A DNA stretch of 64,000 nucleotides from Artemia franciscana. Taxonomy: Eukaryota; Arthropoda; Branchiopoda; Anostraca; Artemiidae. The notes under the pieces are model-generated. The model saw only the letters and a list, made by a program, of their open reading frames with translations. It ran no database searches and was not told where the DNA came from. Below, one piece after another: positions 22,215 to 34,789 of this stretch (its first letter is position 1; every line of letters begins with the position of its first letter). A program made the position numbers and the translations under genes. The stretch covers positions 5,715,626-5,779,625 of the forward strand of contig NC_088868.1 of assembly GCF_032884065.1 (NCBI RefSeq). The letters run 5' to 3'.

Positions 22215-23490
22215 AACTCAAATTTTGTATTTTTTGCCAGAATTTGGAATTTTGTATTTTTTGCCAGAAGGCAGATCATGGATGCGTGTTTATTTGTTTG
22301 TTTGTTGTTTTTTTCTCAGGGGTGATCGTACCAACAAAGTAGTCTTAGAATGTTGCGAGAGGGCTCATTCTAACGGAAATGAAAAGTTATAGCGCCCTTT
22401 TTAAGTTACCAAAAAAATTGGAGGGCACCTAGGCCCCCTCCCAAGCTATTTATTTTCCCAAAGACACCGGATCAAAATTTTGAGATAGCCATTTTATTCA
22501 ACATAGTCCAAAAACTTTATAACTATGTCTTTGGGGACGACTTACTCCCCCACAGTCTCCGTGGGAGGGGCTACAAGTTAAAAATTTTGACCAGTGCTTA
22601 CATATAGTAATGGTTATTGGGAAGTGTACAGACGTTTTCAGGGGGATTGTTTTGGTTGGGGGAGAGGTTGAGAAGAGGGAGATATGTGGGAGGAACTTTT
22701 CATGGGAGAAGAAAATTTCCATGAAGGGAGCGCAGGATTTTCTAGCATTATTAAAAAAAAACAATGAAAAATTAAATATAGAAAAGTTTTTTCAACTGGA
22801 AGTAAGGAGCAGTATTAAAACTTAAAACAAACAGAAATTATTACGCATATGAGGGGTTCACCTCATCCTAATTCCTCGGTCTTTGCGCTAAAGTATTTTT
22901 AGTAATTTCAAATATTTATTCTACGGCCTTTGTGATTCAGGGGTCATTCTTAAGGAATTGCGACAAAATTTGAGATTTAGTGTAAATAGCGAGGTACTGA
23001 CGAGGGGGTGAACCCCTTCATATACGTAATAAAAACATTTGAATACAGAAGTTCGTTACGTAAGCTAATTCGTAAGTTATGTATATCTTTTACTAGTAAT
23101 AACGTTCGTAAAAATTAAAAGTTCTAGTTGTCTTTTTAAGTAATCAAAAAATTGGAGGGCAACTAGGCCTCCTCCCCTGCTCCTTTCTTTCTCCAACTCA
23201 TTCGATCGAAACTATGAGGAAGCCATTTAGCCAAAAAAAAATATCCAAATTTTGTTTTAATTATTCATATGCGAAGAGCCAAAATCAAAACATGCATTGA
23301 TTCAAAAACGTTCAGAAATTAAATAAAAACAATTTTTTTTAACTGAAAGTAAGGAGCGATATTAAAACTTAAAATGAACAGAAATTACTTCGTATATGAA
23401 AGGGGCTGTTTCCTCCTTAACGCCCTGCTCTTTACGCTAATTTTTTTTTACTGTTTTAAAAAGTAGAGTTGAGAGAAAGAGTCAAACCGC
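22215..23490 (+). repeat. Family A repeat, long copy lacking the 5' hairpin
   Basis: It begins in the TTTTGTATTTTTTGCCAGAA block, duplicated at its start, and runs through the same module order as the copy at 6531 to the terminal AAAAAGTAGAGTTGAGAGAA block. Identity to the copy at 6531 is visibly high over more than 1 kb. Confidence 0.85.
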
Positions 23491-23814
23491 AGAATATGCA
23501 AATGCTACAGAGCATTTTTTTGTAATTGGAGGGAAGGCATCACTCCACAGTACCGATATTCTGGCCTATTCTAAATGAAGTGAGATTAGAGATTAATATC
23601 TATCCCCTACCTCAAGTCCTCTTATACATTTATCTGAAGGCTCGTGGAAATTTGGAAAGTTTACGTATAAAATCTAGTTTTCGATGAATCACTACCCCCC
23701 CCCACCTAACACTGACTCAACGGCCTCGTAATTATACTTGGAACGTAATTATACATCACTGTATACAATTTTATCGAACATCATACAGATTAACTTAATT
23801 AAATAAAGCTTTCC

Positions 23815-24196
23815 CTCGATATGATAGCCATGGGGAAAAAATAAAGACGTATCTGTGGTCTTCTCTCTCGACAAACAAAACAAAATTTCACATTTTTGTT
23901 GATACGACTAATCTCAACAGTAGCTTTCTCTGATATGGTGAATTTGATTGTGTATTTTTTTCCAAGATGCTCTTTTGGTGGGGGGGGGGGGCTTCCCCTT
24001 TTTTTCATGAAAATAAACCAAATTTTTTTAGGCTTGTAGTTTTTGATGGATAACTTTAAGATTGATTAATCTTATATATTTGAATCGTCATATGAAGCTA
24101 TTTCTTTTTGTATGTGCCGTTATCGAAGCTCCTTTTTTAGAGCTGCTATTACCCCATGCCGCTGTTTATTTACAGTTCTTTACCATGAATTGCTTG
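23815..24196 (-). repeat. Family A repeat, decayed 5' part
   Basis: Reading the minus strand from 24196, a decayed hairpin (TCAAGCAATTCATGGTAAAG) is followed by the characteristic AAGATTAATC, CAAAAACTACAAGCC and AAAAATGTGAAATTT blocks. A G-run interrupts it at 23978-23990. Confidence 0.7.
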
Positions 24197-24199
24197 ATC

Positions 24200-25264
24200 A
24201 AGCTGGTCTACCTTACCATGTTTTAATTAGATAGACCTCAAGAGAACATTGGGAATTTATATTCTTAAATTTTTGAATTAATTCACTAAAAAAAGAGAAA
24301 TGACAATCCTTAAGGAGCTATAAACTTTTTTAAATATTTCAGTGTGAACCAGTAAAATTATCAAATTTTATGTATAGCAAAGGCTGCAACCAGATACTAT
24401 TAGGAGCGGGGTCTTGTATTGAGTTAAACTAGAAGTTTCTACAAACATTAATTGAGAAAAAAAATTTCTTAGTGTAACAAAGAAAAAAATTTGTTACTAT
24501 AGAGTTTATTTCAGAAATGGGATAAACTAGACTTGACAGAAATCAGATAAAACCCAGGTTTAGATTCTTCTCCGTAGGCTCTACTAAACTGAACAGCATA
24601 ATAACCAAGTAGCCCTACCGTTCGATTCGCCCTTCAACTTTGTTTTCGAATGTACAGGTCGTCACTTTAACAATTACTTCCCTGCCTAGAGTAGGTCAAA
24701 AACAGAACTTTTCTGAGTCACTGACAGCACTGACTGCGACAGAAGGAGAATTATATATGAAAATAGGATTGAATCAATTCTAATTATTTCTTTTATTTTC
24801 GATTTTGTAGTACAGTTACATTTTTATTTGTTTCCTTGCTTCCGCATTAAACAAATCTTCATTCCTCTGGATAACCACATTAGTTCAGGAATATACCAGG
24901 GAGGTATATACCAGGGAGGTATATACCAGGGAGGTATGGCGAAGCTTTGGTTTCCGATACATTGCTTCAAACTTTTAAATTTCATCTGTTATTTTTGGAA
25001 CCCCTCCCCCAGAATAAATATATCTGTAATCATATGCTTGCACCATGTTAATTGACTGATTGAGTTGCTGTTGATGATTGAATCTATGTTGATTGAGTTT
25101 TCAAGCGAGCAGCTGCCTTCAACGATTATAAGGACCGGCGCCACCTACATTCAGCGTAAGCATTATGATTAGTAAGAACGGGCAACCCTCCAAAGGCTGA
25201 GGGTAACTTATTACAAGCTACTATTGGTAAATTCACACTATATTAATTGATTCTATCTTTTTAG
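24200..25264. other. GGT intron, no gene; short triplicated 16-mer
   Basis: TATACCAGGGAGGTA is repeated three times at about 24892-24936. Nothing else is supported up to the acceptor TTTTTAG at 25264. Confidence 0.5.
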
Positions 25265-25455
25265 CTAGTCAAGCTGCTTACATCAGAAGAGTTTGCTGCT
25301 GAAACACGAGAAAACATTTCTGACACCCAAACTTTTAATGATCCTAGTTACTATGGTGCTGAAGTCTATCAGCCTGATGATCATGGAACTTCTCATATAT
25401 CTATCATTGATGAATATGGCAACGCTGTTGCTCTTACAGCAACAATTAATCTTTA
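25265..25455 (+). CDS. GGT: Gamma-glutamyltransferase, exon E (autocleavage and nucleophile exon)
   Basis: The exon follows TATCTTTTTAG in phase 0. Residues 292-354 run from LVKLLTSEEFAAETRENISD through VYQPDDHGTSHISIIDEYG to VALTATINL. In DDHGT-SHISI, Thr333 (codon 25388-25390) is the catalytic nucleophile released by autocleavage after Gly332; human has DDGGT at Thr381. The predicted small subunit is residues 333-520, 188 residues, against 189 in human. The next residues ATINLY also match the family (STINLY). The exon ends in phase 2 (TA|GTAAGT). Confidence 0.95.
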
Positions 25456-27165
25456 GTAAGTTATTTTTTTCAAATCTTCCTGTTATAATGAAAAATGTGA
25501 AATAACAGTCAGGTGGCCAAACGAGAGAGAGGTTGATATTGGACGTTTTGGGCGATCAGCAGGCTGCAGAAGGTTTGAGAATTTATAAATCATTTATTCA
25601 GTAGATATATATGCAATAGAATATTCAGTTAGCTAACAAACAAACTTACCTCTAAAAACAGAATTTCATCTTGAATCTAAATATAGCATTTGCTTCCATG
25701 GCAAATTTAATTTTAAGCCCTATGAAGACCTCATAGATGATGCATTTACCGCTTTATATAACTCTGTTAGCATCAATCTGGCTGAAGAAATTTACCTATA
25801 GGCCTAAATTGAATTGATGTTGATAAATTAAAGAATCAACAGTATGAAATTGTGATTATAGGGATAGGTTTGTTTCTGAGCTATCTGAGTACTCCGTTAA
25901 TAGGCTAGGCCTGTAAATATTCACCCTTTGGTCAATTGGAGCATGATGAATCAATATCTGTGGATTATATAATTTTTGAAAAATTAAAATGTAATCAAAT
26001 AGTTGACCTAAGTTTGTTAACCCTTTTATGAAGCAAAAAATAATAAAAAAAAATGTATCTTCTTCAAGGGTCGATATTGTGCTTAAAATTGTTTTTTTCA
26101 GGTATTTCAAGGAAATTTTTAAGGAAATTAAATTCAATTTCTTATTTCTAAAAAGTTGAATCATTTTAGTAAGTAATTTAATATTTAGTAAGTTATTTAT
26201 TTTTAATCTCGCTGTTATAGTGAAAAATATGAAATAACGAAAAATATGAAATAACAGTCAGGTAGCAAAACGTAAGGAAGGCTGATAAAGAAGGTTTTGG
26301 GTGTCCAGCAAGTAGCAGAAGGTTTGTGAATGCCATCTGATGTAAGTCTCCACTCATTCAAAGTCCCTAAAAATAGATCTCGAGTGACAATTTTTTTTAA
26401 TCAATTAAAAAAAAATTCAAACTGTTCCAAAATTACTTAATTACTGGTCAAATTAAAGAAAATTAAATAATGTTCAATATTCGTTTTCCAAAGTTGTTTT
26501 ATCTTGTACCGTTCAATAGTAATTTTTACAAATCAACAAAAAAGATAACATGATTTATAGCGTTTCAGGGATAACCTTGATTCATATTAAAAATTCGCAG
26601 TTATAAGGTGTATGTTTTTAGTGGACTTGTAGGAATTCTGTCTTTCTAAAAAGTAAGTGATCCAGAAATTCTCCAATCCTTTTCGTGTTTGAACTATTAG
26701 CGAAGAAGCAGAGTGATCAAGTTTTTGGCTCATATAATCATAGGTATAATCCAGCATGAATGAGCCTGCCCCGGTAGATCTCTGTGACTTGGTTAAATAG
26801 AAGAAAATCCGTCAAAGCTATCATGTTGTTGCTGATTGAATGGAGTCTGATGCAAGAAATTAATTACTGACGGTAAATCAGTGATTTAGAATATGATGAT
26901 TCTAAAATAATCCAAATATTGAACATGAAACCTTCCCTGTCATCTTCAAATTTTTTTTTAGCCAGGAAAGTTTGGTAAGGTGTAGCTGAATTGAAGATGG
27001 GGATGACAGCAAAATACGAAGATCTCATTGGCTTGAATCTTAGTTCTTTGTAGAGTGTGGCTGACAGAACTCATGATTTTGTCAAGTGAATCAGATGAAT
27101 CTTAACCATATTCTGGTTTCAAATGTTTCTCAGCTGTATAATATGACAAGAAGGCTGATATTCCT
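25456..27165. other. GGT intron with a partial duplication of the exon E donor flank
   Basis: The sequence from the donor onward (TTTAGTAAGTTATTT, then GTGAAATAACAGTCAGG, then GCAGAAGGTTTG) at 25451-25585 recurs at 26183-26326 with divergence and an internal 17-bp doubling of GAAAAATATGAAATAAC. No exon is seen in the interval. Confidence 0.6.
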
Positions 27166-27167
27166 AT

Positions 27168-28090
27168 TACCAAGGTCAGGTAACTATTAAAAGTTCCACA
27201 CTATCCCTCTAGCCCAGCAGTCGCGGAAGAAGTCACTAAGACTTTCCTGAAAACTTCCAGAGAACTTCACATGCGACCAGACTGTATACGAAATCGTGCA
27301 TGACTTAAGAGTGAAATATGTGGCAGCATGTCGTGACGTTTTTTCCAGAATTTGGGGTCTTTACATTTTAATGAATTTTATGGGTGTTGTTGGTCGTACA
27401 ATGACGTGTTCTTGTTTACACCAGTGCACATCACTGTAAGAGCTGTTTTATAAGGTTGGAATTCTGCTAGAAGGAACCGAAAAGGGAATGATCAGTGGGG
27501 AACCACATTATGAAACCCTCTCAATCCATGCCTTAGTTCTTGATGCTATATCTATTTTTTACTGGTAAGCCTTTGAAGATTCTCGCGTCAAATCAGATGA
27601 TTTATCAAGCCTAAGGCTACTATTTTCAAAGAAACTGGAGACTTACTGAATAATTTGAAAAATACAAGAGAGGATACTCCCACTTATGAGAACCTTCGGT
27701 ATCTTAAGGATAAACTCGACACAATATCACCCTGGTTGGAAAGGTTTGAGAATTCCTGTGCCTGCTCAAAAATTCACAGGTCCTGAAAACTGCAAAAAGA
27801 TATTATAATGATTTTGTGGCAATTTTTTCACAGTAGAAGATCTGGAGATCGGGATGGCCATCTTGCCAGAGTTCTCCAAAAACTTCCTTATTTTGTAGCC
27901 TGTGGTCATAATAGACACGAGATTTTCTTGATTGGGTATCTGGCAGAGATGCAAGACTTTACCCAGGGGTATATAGGCATTTTGCTATAGACTGTTCGAT
28001 ATGAAGAGCCGAAATTCCAAATTCAGTTGCATATCGCCTGATCATGCAATGAAATCTGCTATTAATTTGATTAATTTGATAATTAATTTT
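27168..28090 (+). pseudogene. DUF6589-like mobile-element ORF, degraded
   Basis: With several frame changes and stops, the plus strand reads in order TCDQTVYEIVHDLRVKY, GLYILMNFMGVVGRTMT, GMISGEPHYETLSIHALVLD and, near the end, GDRDGHLARVLQKLPYFVAC with YLAEMQDFT. This order and these phrases resemble the DUF6589-type ORFs found in repetitive eukaryotic DNA (pattern FH-LMNFLG--G, then GK-Y-R--RAH-L--A, then a W-LHL-----MLPYF segment). The assignment is from memory of the family. Too many lesions are present for a functional protein. It lies inside the GGT intron, same strand. Confidence 0.5.
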
Positions 28091-28199
28091 GATACTATTA
28101 ATTTAATTCGAAGACGGAGAATTGAATGACAGAGATTACCATGAGTAAATTGGCACTTGTGAAATGGAATGTAACTCTTCTGTTTTGCGGCTCAATCTC

Positions 28200-28515
28200 A
28201 GCTAGATATATAGATAAATAGATACTTTATTTAATATACTTAAAAATAAAAAAACATTAACCCCCAACAGAGGGCAGAGCTCGTAAGGCTGGGTATGTAA
28301 ATAACATAACATACACATAACAAAACATCTCGTGATAATAATAGTAATAATAGCAAAAACCAAAAAAAGTAGCAAGGAAAAACTAAAAAACAAGGAAGAA
28401 AAACAATGAAGGGAGAAAAGAAATGCTGTGCAGGAGGGGCGTGGGAGACATCCCATCGTGGAGACAAAAACAAAACACATCAAGAAAAATATCAAACAAA
28501 CATTAATAAACAAGC
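28200..28515 (-). other. Possible 3' UTR of a retroelement
   Basis: On the minus strand the region ends in TATTAAATAAAGTATCTAT and is preceded by GCCTTACGAGCTCTGCCCTC. This resembles the 3' end of an inserted non-LTR element. No reverse-transcriptase residues are present. Minus-strand frames here look like chance. Confidence 0.25.
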
Positions 28516-28890
28516 TTTAATAATTGCTTCTTAAAATACAGCTGAAATTTATGCGATGGATAAATCTGAATTTTATCATTCAGCTTATATTCATTTTTTT
28601 ATATATATTTTTATTTATTTATATTATTTATTTATATTATATTTAGACATACCACATCAAATTGCTAATAATTGGTTAAATCATGATATTTCTGGGTGGT
28701 TGGACATACGAATCTTTGCGCACGTGAATTCACCTAAGTTTGAACCCTGTGGATTATTCGCCCCTTTTTGCCCTATTTGGATTAATGCATGAATTTTCCG
28801 GTCAATATTTGATCCGAAAATATAACAGTTGCGTATAAAAAATAACTGTTCTAGGGAAATTAAGTCCTCGCAAGCACATGTTAATGCTAA

Positions 28891-29560
<670 letters not shown>

Positions 29561-29564
29561 CCTT

Positions 29565-29622
29565 GAAAGCCAGCGTAGCGCAGGGGACTCAACTTCAAAG
29601 GTCGTAGGTTCATTTAAACCTA
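29565..29622 (+). other. tRNA-like relic (possible SINE head)
   Basis: GCCAGCGTAGCGCAGGGGAC resembles a tRNA D-arm/A box. GTAGGTTCATTTAAACCTAC resembles a T arm but pairs as a 7-bp stem with an enlarged loop, so a functional tRNA is unlikely. Confidence 0.25.
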
Positions 29623-29684
29623 CTTTAATTATTTTTAATTAAATTACTTTAATATTTTATTTTAAAAATGGTTTTGAGGTTCAT

Positions 29685-30680
29685 TTTTGTGCACTCGATG
29701 TTTCAAAAGCTTTTGATTCAATATGCCATAGCCAACTTTGGTATTCTTTACTCCAACTTGGTGCAAATGTGTCTACTATATCTACTCTTCGTTTTTGGTA
29801 TGCTAATTCATATGTTCGACTCAAGTCAGGTGACACCTTCGTTGGTAATATCCCCATCCGTTCTGGTCTTAGGAAAGGAGGAGGCTTATCCCCTTATCTT
29901 TTTAATGCTTGTCTTTATTCTGTTTTGCCACGTATTAATCCATCATGTTTTTAGGCCTAACTAATCTTTCGTATATTGCATATGCAGATGATTTACTTTT
30001 GATCAGCCGCACTAAATCTAGCCTAATTAAGTCGACCCAGCTTGTTTCTAAGTCTTTTGATTAGATCGGCCTCAAACTTAATGCTGAAAAATGTGAATAT
30101 TTAGTTTTTAATGCTAAGCATCAAAGTAGTGATCTTGATTGTGGTTATTTTTCAGTTAAGCTTGTTTCTTCGATTCGGTGGCTTGGTATTAGTATTTGTT
30201 CATCTTTATCGGCTTTTTGATCTTGTGGGCTAAATGATATTAAAAGTAAACTTAAAAAAGGGTACGCGAAAATTGTCCCGAACAGAGGCAGATTTTCACG
30301 AAAGGCTTTATCCAGACTTTATTCTACATATTGCGATCATTCTATATTATTTCTTTCCGGTTTGCGCCCGCTTTTTAATAATCAAGATTTGCAGGGTATA
30401 AGAGTTCTGTATTTTCGTTATTGTAAATATTTATTGTATCTGCCGCGTTCTTATAGAAATCAGAAGATTATAAGAAAGTTTTGTGCCACTGATATTATTT
30501 TTGTTTATAAAAAACTCTATGCTAGATTAGGTGCTTAGGCTTGTCAACGCTTGGGCCCTTACCACCCTTTGATTAGACTGTATTAATTGTATTGTTTGTG
30601 CTATTTTGTTTTTCTTTCCTTAATGTTTTTACTCCGCTTAATGTGTCAATAACAAGCGGGTAACAAATAAATTATTAATT
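29685..30680 (+). pseudogene. Non-LTR retrotransposon reverse transcriptase fragment (CR1-like)
   Basis: The open part reads FCALDVSKAFDSICHSQLWY (RT motif A), then GLRKGGGLSPYLFNACLYS (motif B). After the stop at 29952-29954 and a frame change, it reads YIAYADDLLLISRT (motif C, YADD) and then a post-RT thumb with several stops. It ends near an A/T tail (AACAAATAAATTATTAATTA), 5' truncated and frame-broken. The CR1-like label rests on the motif phrases only. It sits between the two halves of a family B element. Confidence 0.85.
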
Positions 30681-31020
30681 ATTATTTCCTGACTGAGACA
30701 ATTTGTATAAGTTTTTTTCTTGCTCTACCATTTTTAGAATTAATTTTAGTTAGTTTCAAAACCTTCTTTAAAATATCTGGCCTCGACTAACACTTTTACC
30801 AAAAGTGTCAGATTGGATCACGTTTAATGGTGATTGAATTTGGAATTTGCTATAGTATGGGCCAGCAAGCGTAGGAGGAGCTAAATCAAGCGATGGATTT
30901 AAGCCGATCAAAAAAATATATAGCAACCTATTCAGCTTCAGAGGCAGAATTCGTGCGCATTGGTGCATACCATGGTAGCCTAAAAAAAAAACAACTTCAC
31001 AGCGATAACATTGCAAAATG

Positions 31021-31069
31021 TTGGCTCTTCCGACCTTGTCATAAGTGCCATATGAGCTCTTGGCTGTTG
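31021..31069 (+). repeat. Family B repeat, 3' end
   Basis: TTGGCTCTTCCGACCTTGTC and AAGTGCCATATGAGCTCTTG match the terminal sequence of the copies ending at 12861 and 50580. Confidence 0.75.
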
Positions 31070-31174
31070 TATTATTTACGATGCATCAGAAGGATTTGTA
31101 TTACAAGAATTCAATCCTCGGTAAAAAAAAAAAATACAAATACAATCCAAATTTGTTTGGTTTACCCATGTGTG

Positions 31175-31554
31175 TAATGTAGATGATTGGCTGTTTTGAA
31201 AACCCAAGAAATCCTGACGCGTTTTTCATTTGAACCTTCTTTTACGCTAGGCCATCTCAATAGGCCATACAAATCGGTATACAGGCTTTGTATATAAATG
31301 AAAGAGAATCAGTACGGAAATTCTGAACGAGAATCAGTACGAGAATTCAGAAATTATTCTTGAAAGTAATGCTCAAAAAAATATTGTTAAGTGAGGGCAA
31401 CAATTAAAAAAACAATGTCTCTTTGCCCTAAGAGTGTTAAACATAATAAAGCTTCTGAGATGAAACATTTGATGATTGAGGTGTATGGGGTGAAGTCAAA
31501 AATATGCCAATTTTTCTTTTTGCTATTTAAGGATGTATAAATGCACAGTCAAAA
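31175..31554. repeat. Left copy of a flank duplicated around the 54-bp array
   Basis: The interval 31175-31310 (GATTGGCTGTTTTGA, then TTACGCTAGGCCATC, then ATACAAATCGGTATA, then TATATAAATGAAAG) is repeated with divergence at 32275-32395, on the far side of the minisatellite. Confidence 0.6.
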
Positions 31555-32265
31555 ACATTATAGTGCTAGAGCCCAAATATTGGCAAAATTACCTTGAAAA
31601 ACAAAATTAACTTATAGTGCTAGAGCCGAAATATTGACGAAATTACATTGAAAAACAAAATTAACTTATAGTGCTAGAGCCGAAATATTGACGAAATTAC
31701 ATTGAAAAACAAAATTAACTTATAGTGCTGAGCCCAAATATCAACAAAATTACCTTGAAAAACAAAATTAACTTATAGTGCTAAAGCCCAAATATCAGCA
31801 AAATTACCTTGAAAAACAAAGTTAACTTTTAGTGCAAGAGTCCAAATATCAGCAAAATTACCTTGAAAAACATAATTTACTTATAGTGCTAGAGCCCAAA
31901 TATCAGCAAAATTACCATGAAAACAAAATTAATTTATAGTACTAGAGCCCAAATATCAGCAATATTACCTTGAAAAACAAAATGGACTTACAGTGCTAGA
32001 GCCCAAATATCGGCAAAATTACCCTGAAAAACAAAATTAACTAATAGTGCTAGAGCCCAAATATCGGCAAAATTACCTTGAAAAACATAATTAACTTATA
32101 GCGCTAGAGCCCAAATATCGGCAAAATTACCTTGAAAAACAAAATTAACTTATAGTGCTAGAGCCCAAATATCGGCCGAATTACCTTGAAAAACAAAATT
32201 AACTTATAGCGCTAGAGCCCAAATATCGGCAAAATTACCTTAAAAAACAAAATTGACTTAGATTA
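31555..32265. repeat. 54-bp minisatellite, ~13 copies
   Basis: The unit contains CTTATAGTGCTAGAGCCCAA, ATATCGGCAAAATTACCTTG and AAAAACAAAATTAA. Copies differ by a few substitutions; the first three carry ATTGRC in place of ATCGGC. Confidence 0.97.
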
Positions 32266-32395
32266 CCAGTGGTTGATGTCCATGATTGGCTAATTTGACA
32301 AATAAAAAAATCATGACTTGCAATTCGTTTGAGTTTTTTTTATGCTGTATGTATCTTGGTAGGCTATACAGATCGGTATATAAATGAAAGATTAC

Positions 32396-32502
32396 TTTAA
32401 TGACTTTTGTCTTAGAAGATGAACGGAAGCTCTATATAGTAATGTGTTTTTACCCCCCTCCCCTAAAAAAATTAAGATTTTTAAATGGTACGTTTTTTGG
32501 GA

Positions 32503-32558
<56 letters not shown>

Positions 32559-33840
32559 GAAGGCGAAGATTGAAAAAATATTCTTTCCAGAAAAGCTTCA
32601 AACATAACAAAAAGGTTTCGAATAAAATATTTTTGTGAGTGAGGTGAATGAGCTTACGTCTGAAAAGTGTCCTTGTTTGGTAATATGAAAATAGGTGAAG
32701 CCTAAGACCCTCTATGACTATCATCCAAATAATTGTAAAATGAAGCTGGAAAGCTCGAGTTGCTTAAACATCTACTAGAATGTACGCTATTAGCTATACT
32801 TGTCGGCATCTTTATGGTGCCTATGTTTTAGTGTTGGGATTGAAAAAAATTTTTTTTTTAGATTTTTGTATTAAATTTTGCAAGTCAAAGGGTAGGTTTT
32901 ATGGCGTAAGGTCTATTTTAGCCAAGAAGACAGGGTACGTGGAGACTGCCCAAAATAGTGCCATTCGGTATCTATAGTATTCTAAGGTCCTTGCGGACGA
33001 CACATAGGAGTCCGAAAAAATTAATCTTAATGCTAAGGTTTGAATTTTTTTTGTAGCTATTATTAAGGTTAAAAAAAATAATCTGCCAAAAAGCAGACTT
33101 TTTTTAGAAATTTCTTTAAAGAATAAAAAAAATGCCACAGAATTCAGCTTTTCACCCAAACATTATAAAGTATGGAACCTTGTGTTTGCTTTCACCCTTC
33201 TAGGATGAGAGGGGGAAAGCATACGCTAGGATTCCCCCTCTTACCTTCTTTGGGTGCCCTTTTAGCAAGAGGAGTTAACAAAAAACTTTTATCTAGTTTT
33301 ATCCGGGAAAAAATATGTGTTTTAACTAATGTGTTTCCAATCATGACGAGATAAAAGAAAACCAGTTGAAATAAATTAATAAGGAGTACTTATTTAGTAA
33401 ACACGTCAGAAAAAAGTTCAAAATAATAAAATTTTCAATGGGCTGGGAAATTCCATAATTTAGGTACGTTATTTAATCTCCCCTTGCTTGGCCAAGCATC
33501 CGACAGGAAAATGCTATTGTTTTTCTCATTCTGTAGCTGTCATTTGTCAAATTCACGAGCAAGTAGTAGGTACTGAGTGGCGTTTAATTATCTGTTTCCA
33601 GATCACTGTCCTTATTCACAACCTTTTACATCTTCTTGCATACAGAGCTGACTGTACACCTACCATATTAATTATCTAACCCTTAAAGACACAAATATAT
33701 TAAGATTGTCAACTGAAAACTAACTGGAAAAATTCCAGTTAGTTATTTTCATTATTTTAGCTATTATCAATAGCTTATCTTAACTGTTTCACATACTATT
33801 GATTTTCAATAATTCACTCGTTTGTTGCCTAATACTTTGA
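32396..33840. other. GGT intron with a 48-base poly(T) run
   Basis: The interval 32508-32555 is an uninterrupted T-tract, possibly a minus-strand poly(A) tail, though no retroelement body was recognised after it. No gene is seen in the rest. Confidence 0.5.
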
Positions 33841-33848
33841 ACTGTATC

Positions 33849-34565
33849 CAGTGTTTCCACTTTTCTTTTCAAACAATCTGGAAAACATCGGCGATTTTCG
33901 GTAGAAAATGGGTGGATGGCTCTCAGGGTTCGGTAGAATTTTCAGAAGAACTGTTTTTCATTTTGTGTTACGTTTTTGGAGGTGTCTGAGCGATTTGCGA
34001 ATAAAGTACCACATTCTAAAAACTCAGAGAGCGATTCCGGAAAAAAAAGTGGGATTTCGTCGATCAATTTTTGTCAAAGTTGACTCTGTTTCGAGGGGGG
34101 ACTAAGCAGGGGAACTTCAAAAGCAGATTCTTGGTGCATGTTGACACCATTGGTAGACCCTTGTGGTTAGTTTATGAATTGAAATAAACACAAACCTTGT
34201 AGCCCTTGAAGGAGCTTTAAAGATCAATGAAAGAATCTTCGGCTTCAGTTCCCCTTGACCAGAAAATGGCATCGGGGAGGGAACCCTTCCTTGATCATCG
34301 TAAAAGCAGAAAACGTTGGGATTTTGAAAACTCCGTGCGTAAGAAAAGTGTATAATTGCGCCGTCAGCTCCCTTCAAAAAACCCTAAAATAACACAGACA
34401 ACAGCCATATCAAAAAGAAAGAATTACCACTAACACAAAGTAATATTTTCCGGAGATTCAGAGTTTTCTGTAGATTTTTGGTAGTTTCGGGATCTTCTTT
34501 TTTGTTGAGAGATGCATAGGGAACTCGGTAGATCTCCCGAAAAATCGATAGAAGTGGAAACACTG
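33849..34565. mobile_element. Non-autonomous hAT-type DNA transposon (717 bp)
   Basis: The left end CAGTGTTTCCACTT and the right end AAGTGGAAACACTG are perfect 14-bp terminal inverted repeats. They are flanked by perfect 8-bp direct repeats ACTGTATC at 33841-33848 and 34566-34573. An 8-bp target duplication with a CAGTG... terminus is the hAT superfamily signature. The interior encodes no recognisable transposase, so it would need one in trans. The intact ends and flanks suggest a fairly recent insertion. Confidence 0.92.
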
Positions 34566-34789
34566 ACTGTATCTCGATTTTTATAACTGGGATGTGCAGC
34601 TAGTGGTGTTTTACCTATTGATTATTTATGATTATAATCGTTTGTTTTACTAATACTTAATCCTCATGTTTAATAAAATGTGGAAAAGCCTTTAAAAACT
34701 TCTATGAAATAAATTTCATGAACCATAGACACAAATTCGAAAAAGTATATTTGAGGATTTTTAAGTGTTGATAAGTGACAGAGGTTAGA

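Noticed and set aside
22498-22825. Overlapping frames in the 22.2-23.5 kb repeat (also 7183-7443, 35448-35878)
   Set aside because: All lie in family A copies, are not conserved as frames between copies, and overlap on both strands.
29565-29622. Functional tRNA gene
   Set aside because: No acceptor stem or proper anticodon arm can be formed and the T loop is enlarged; at most a relic.
33172-33354. 60-codon plus ORF near the poly(T) tract
   Set aside because: No homology recognised, no splice borders, no repeat or gene context; indistinguishable from chance.
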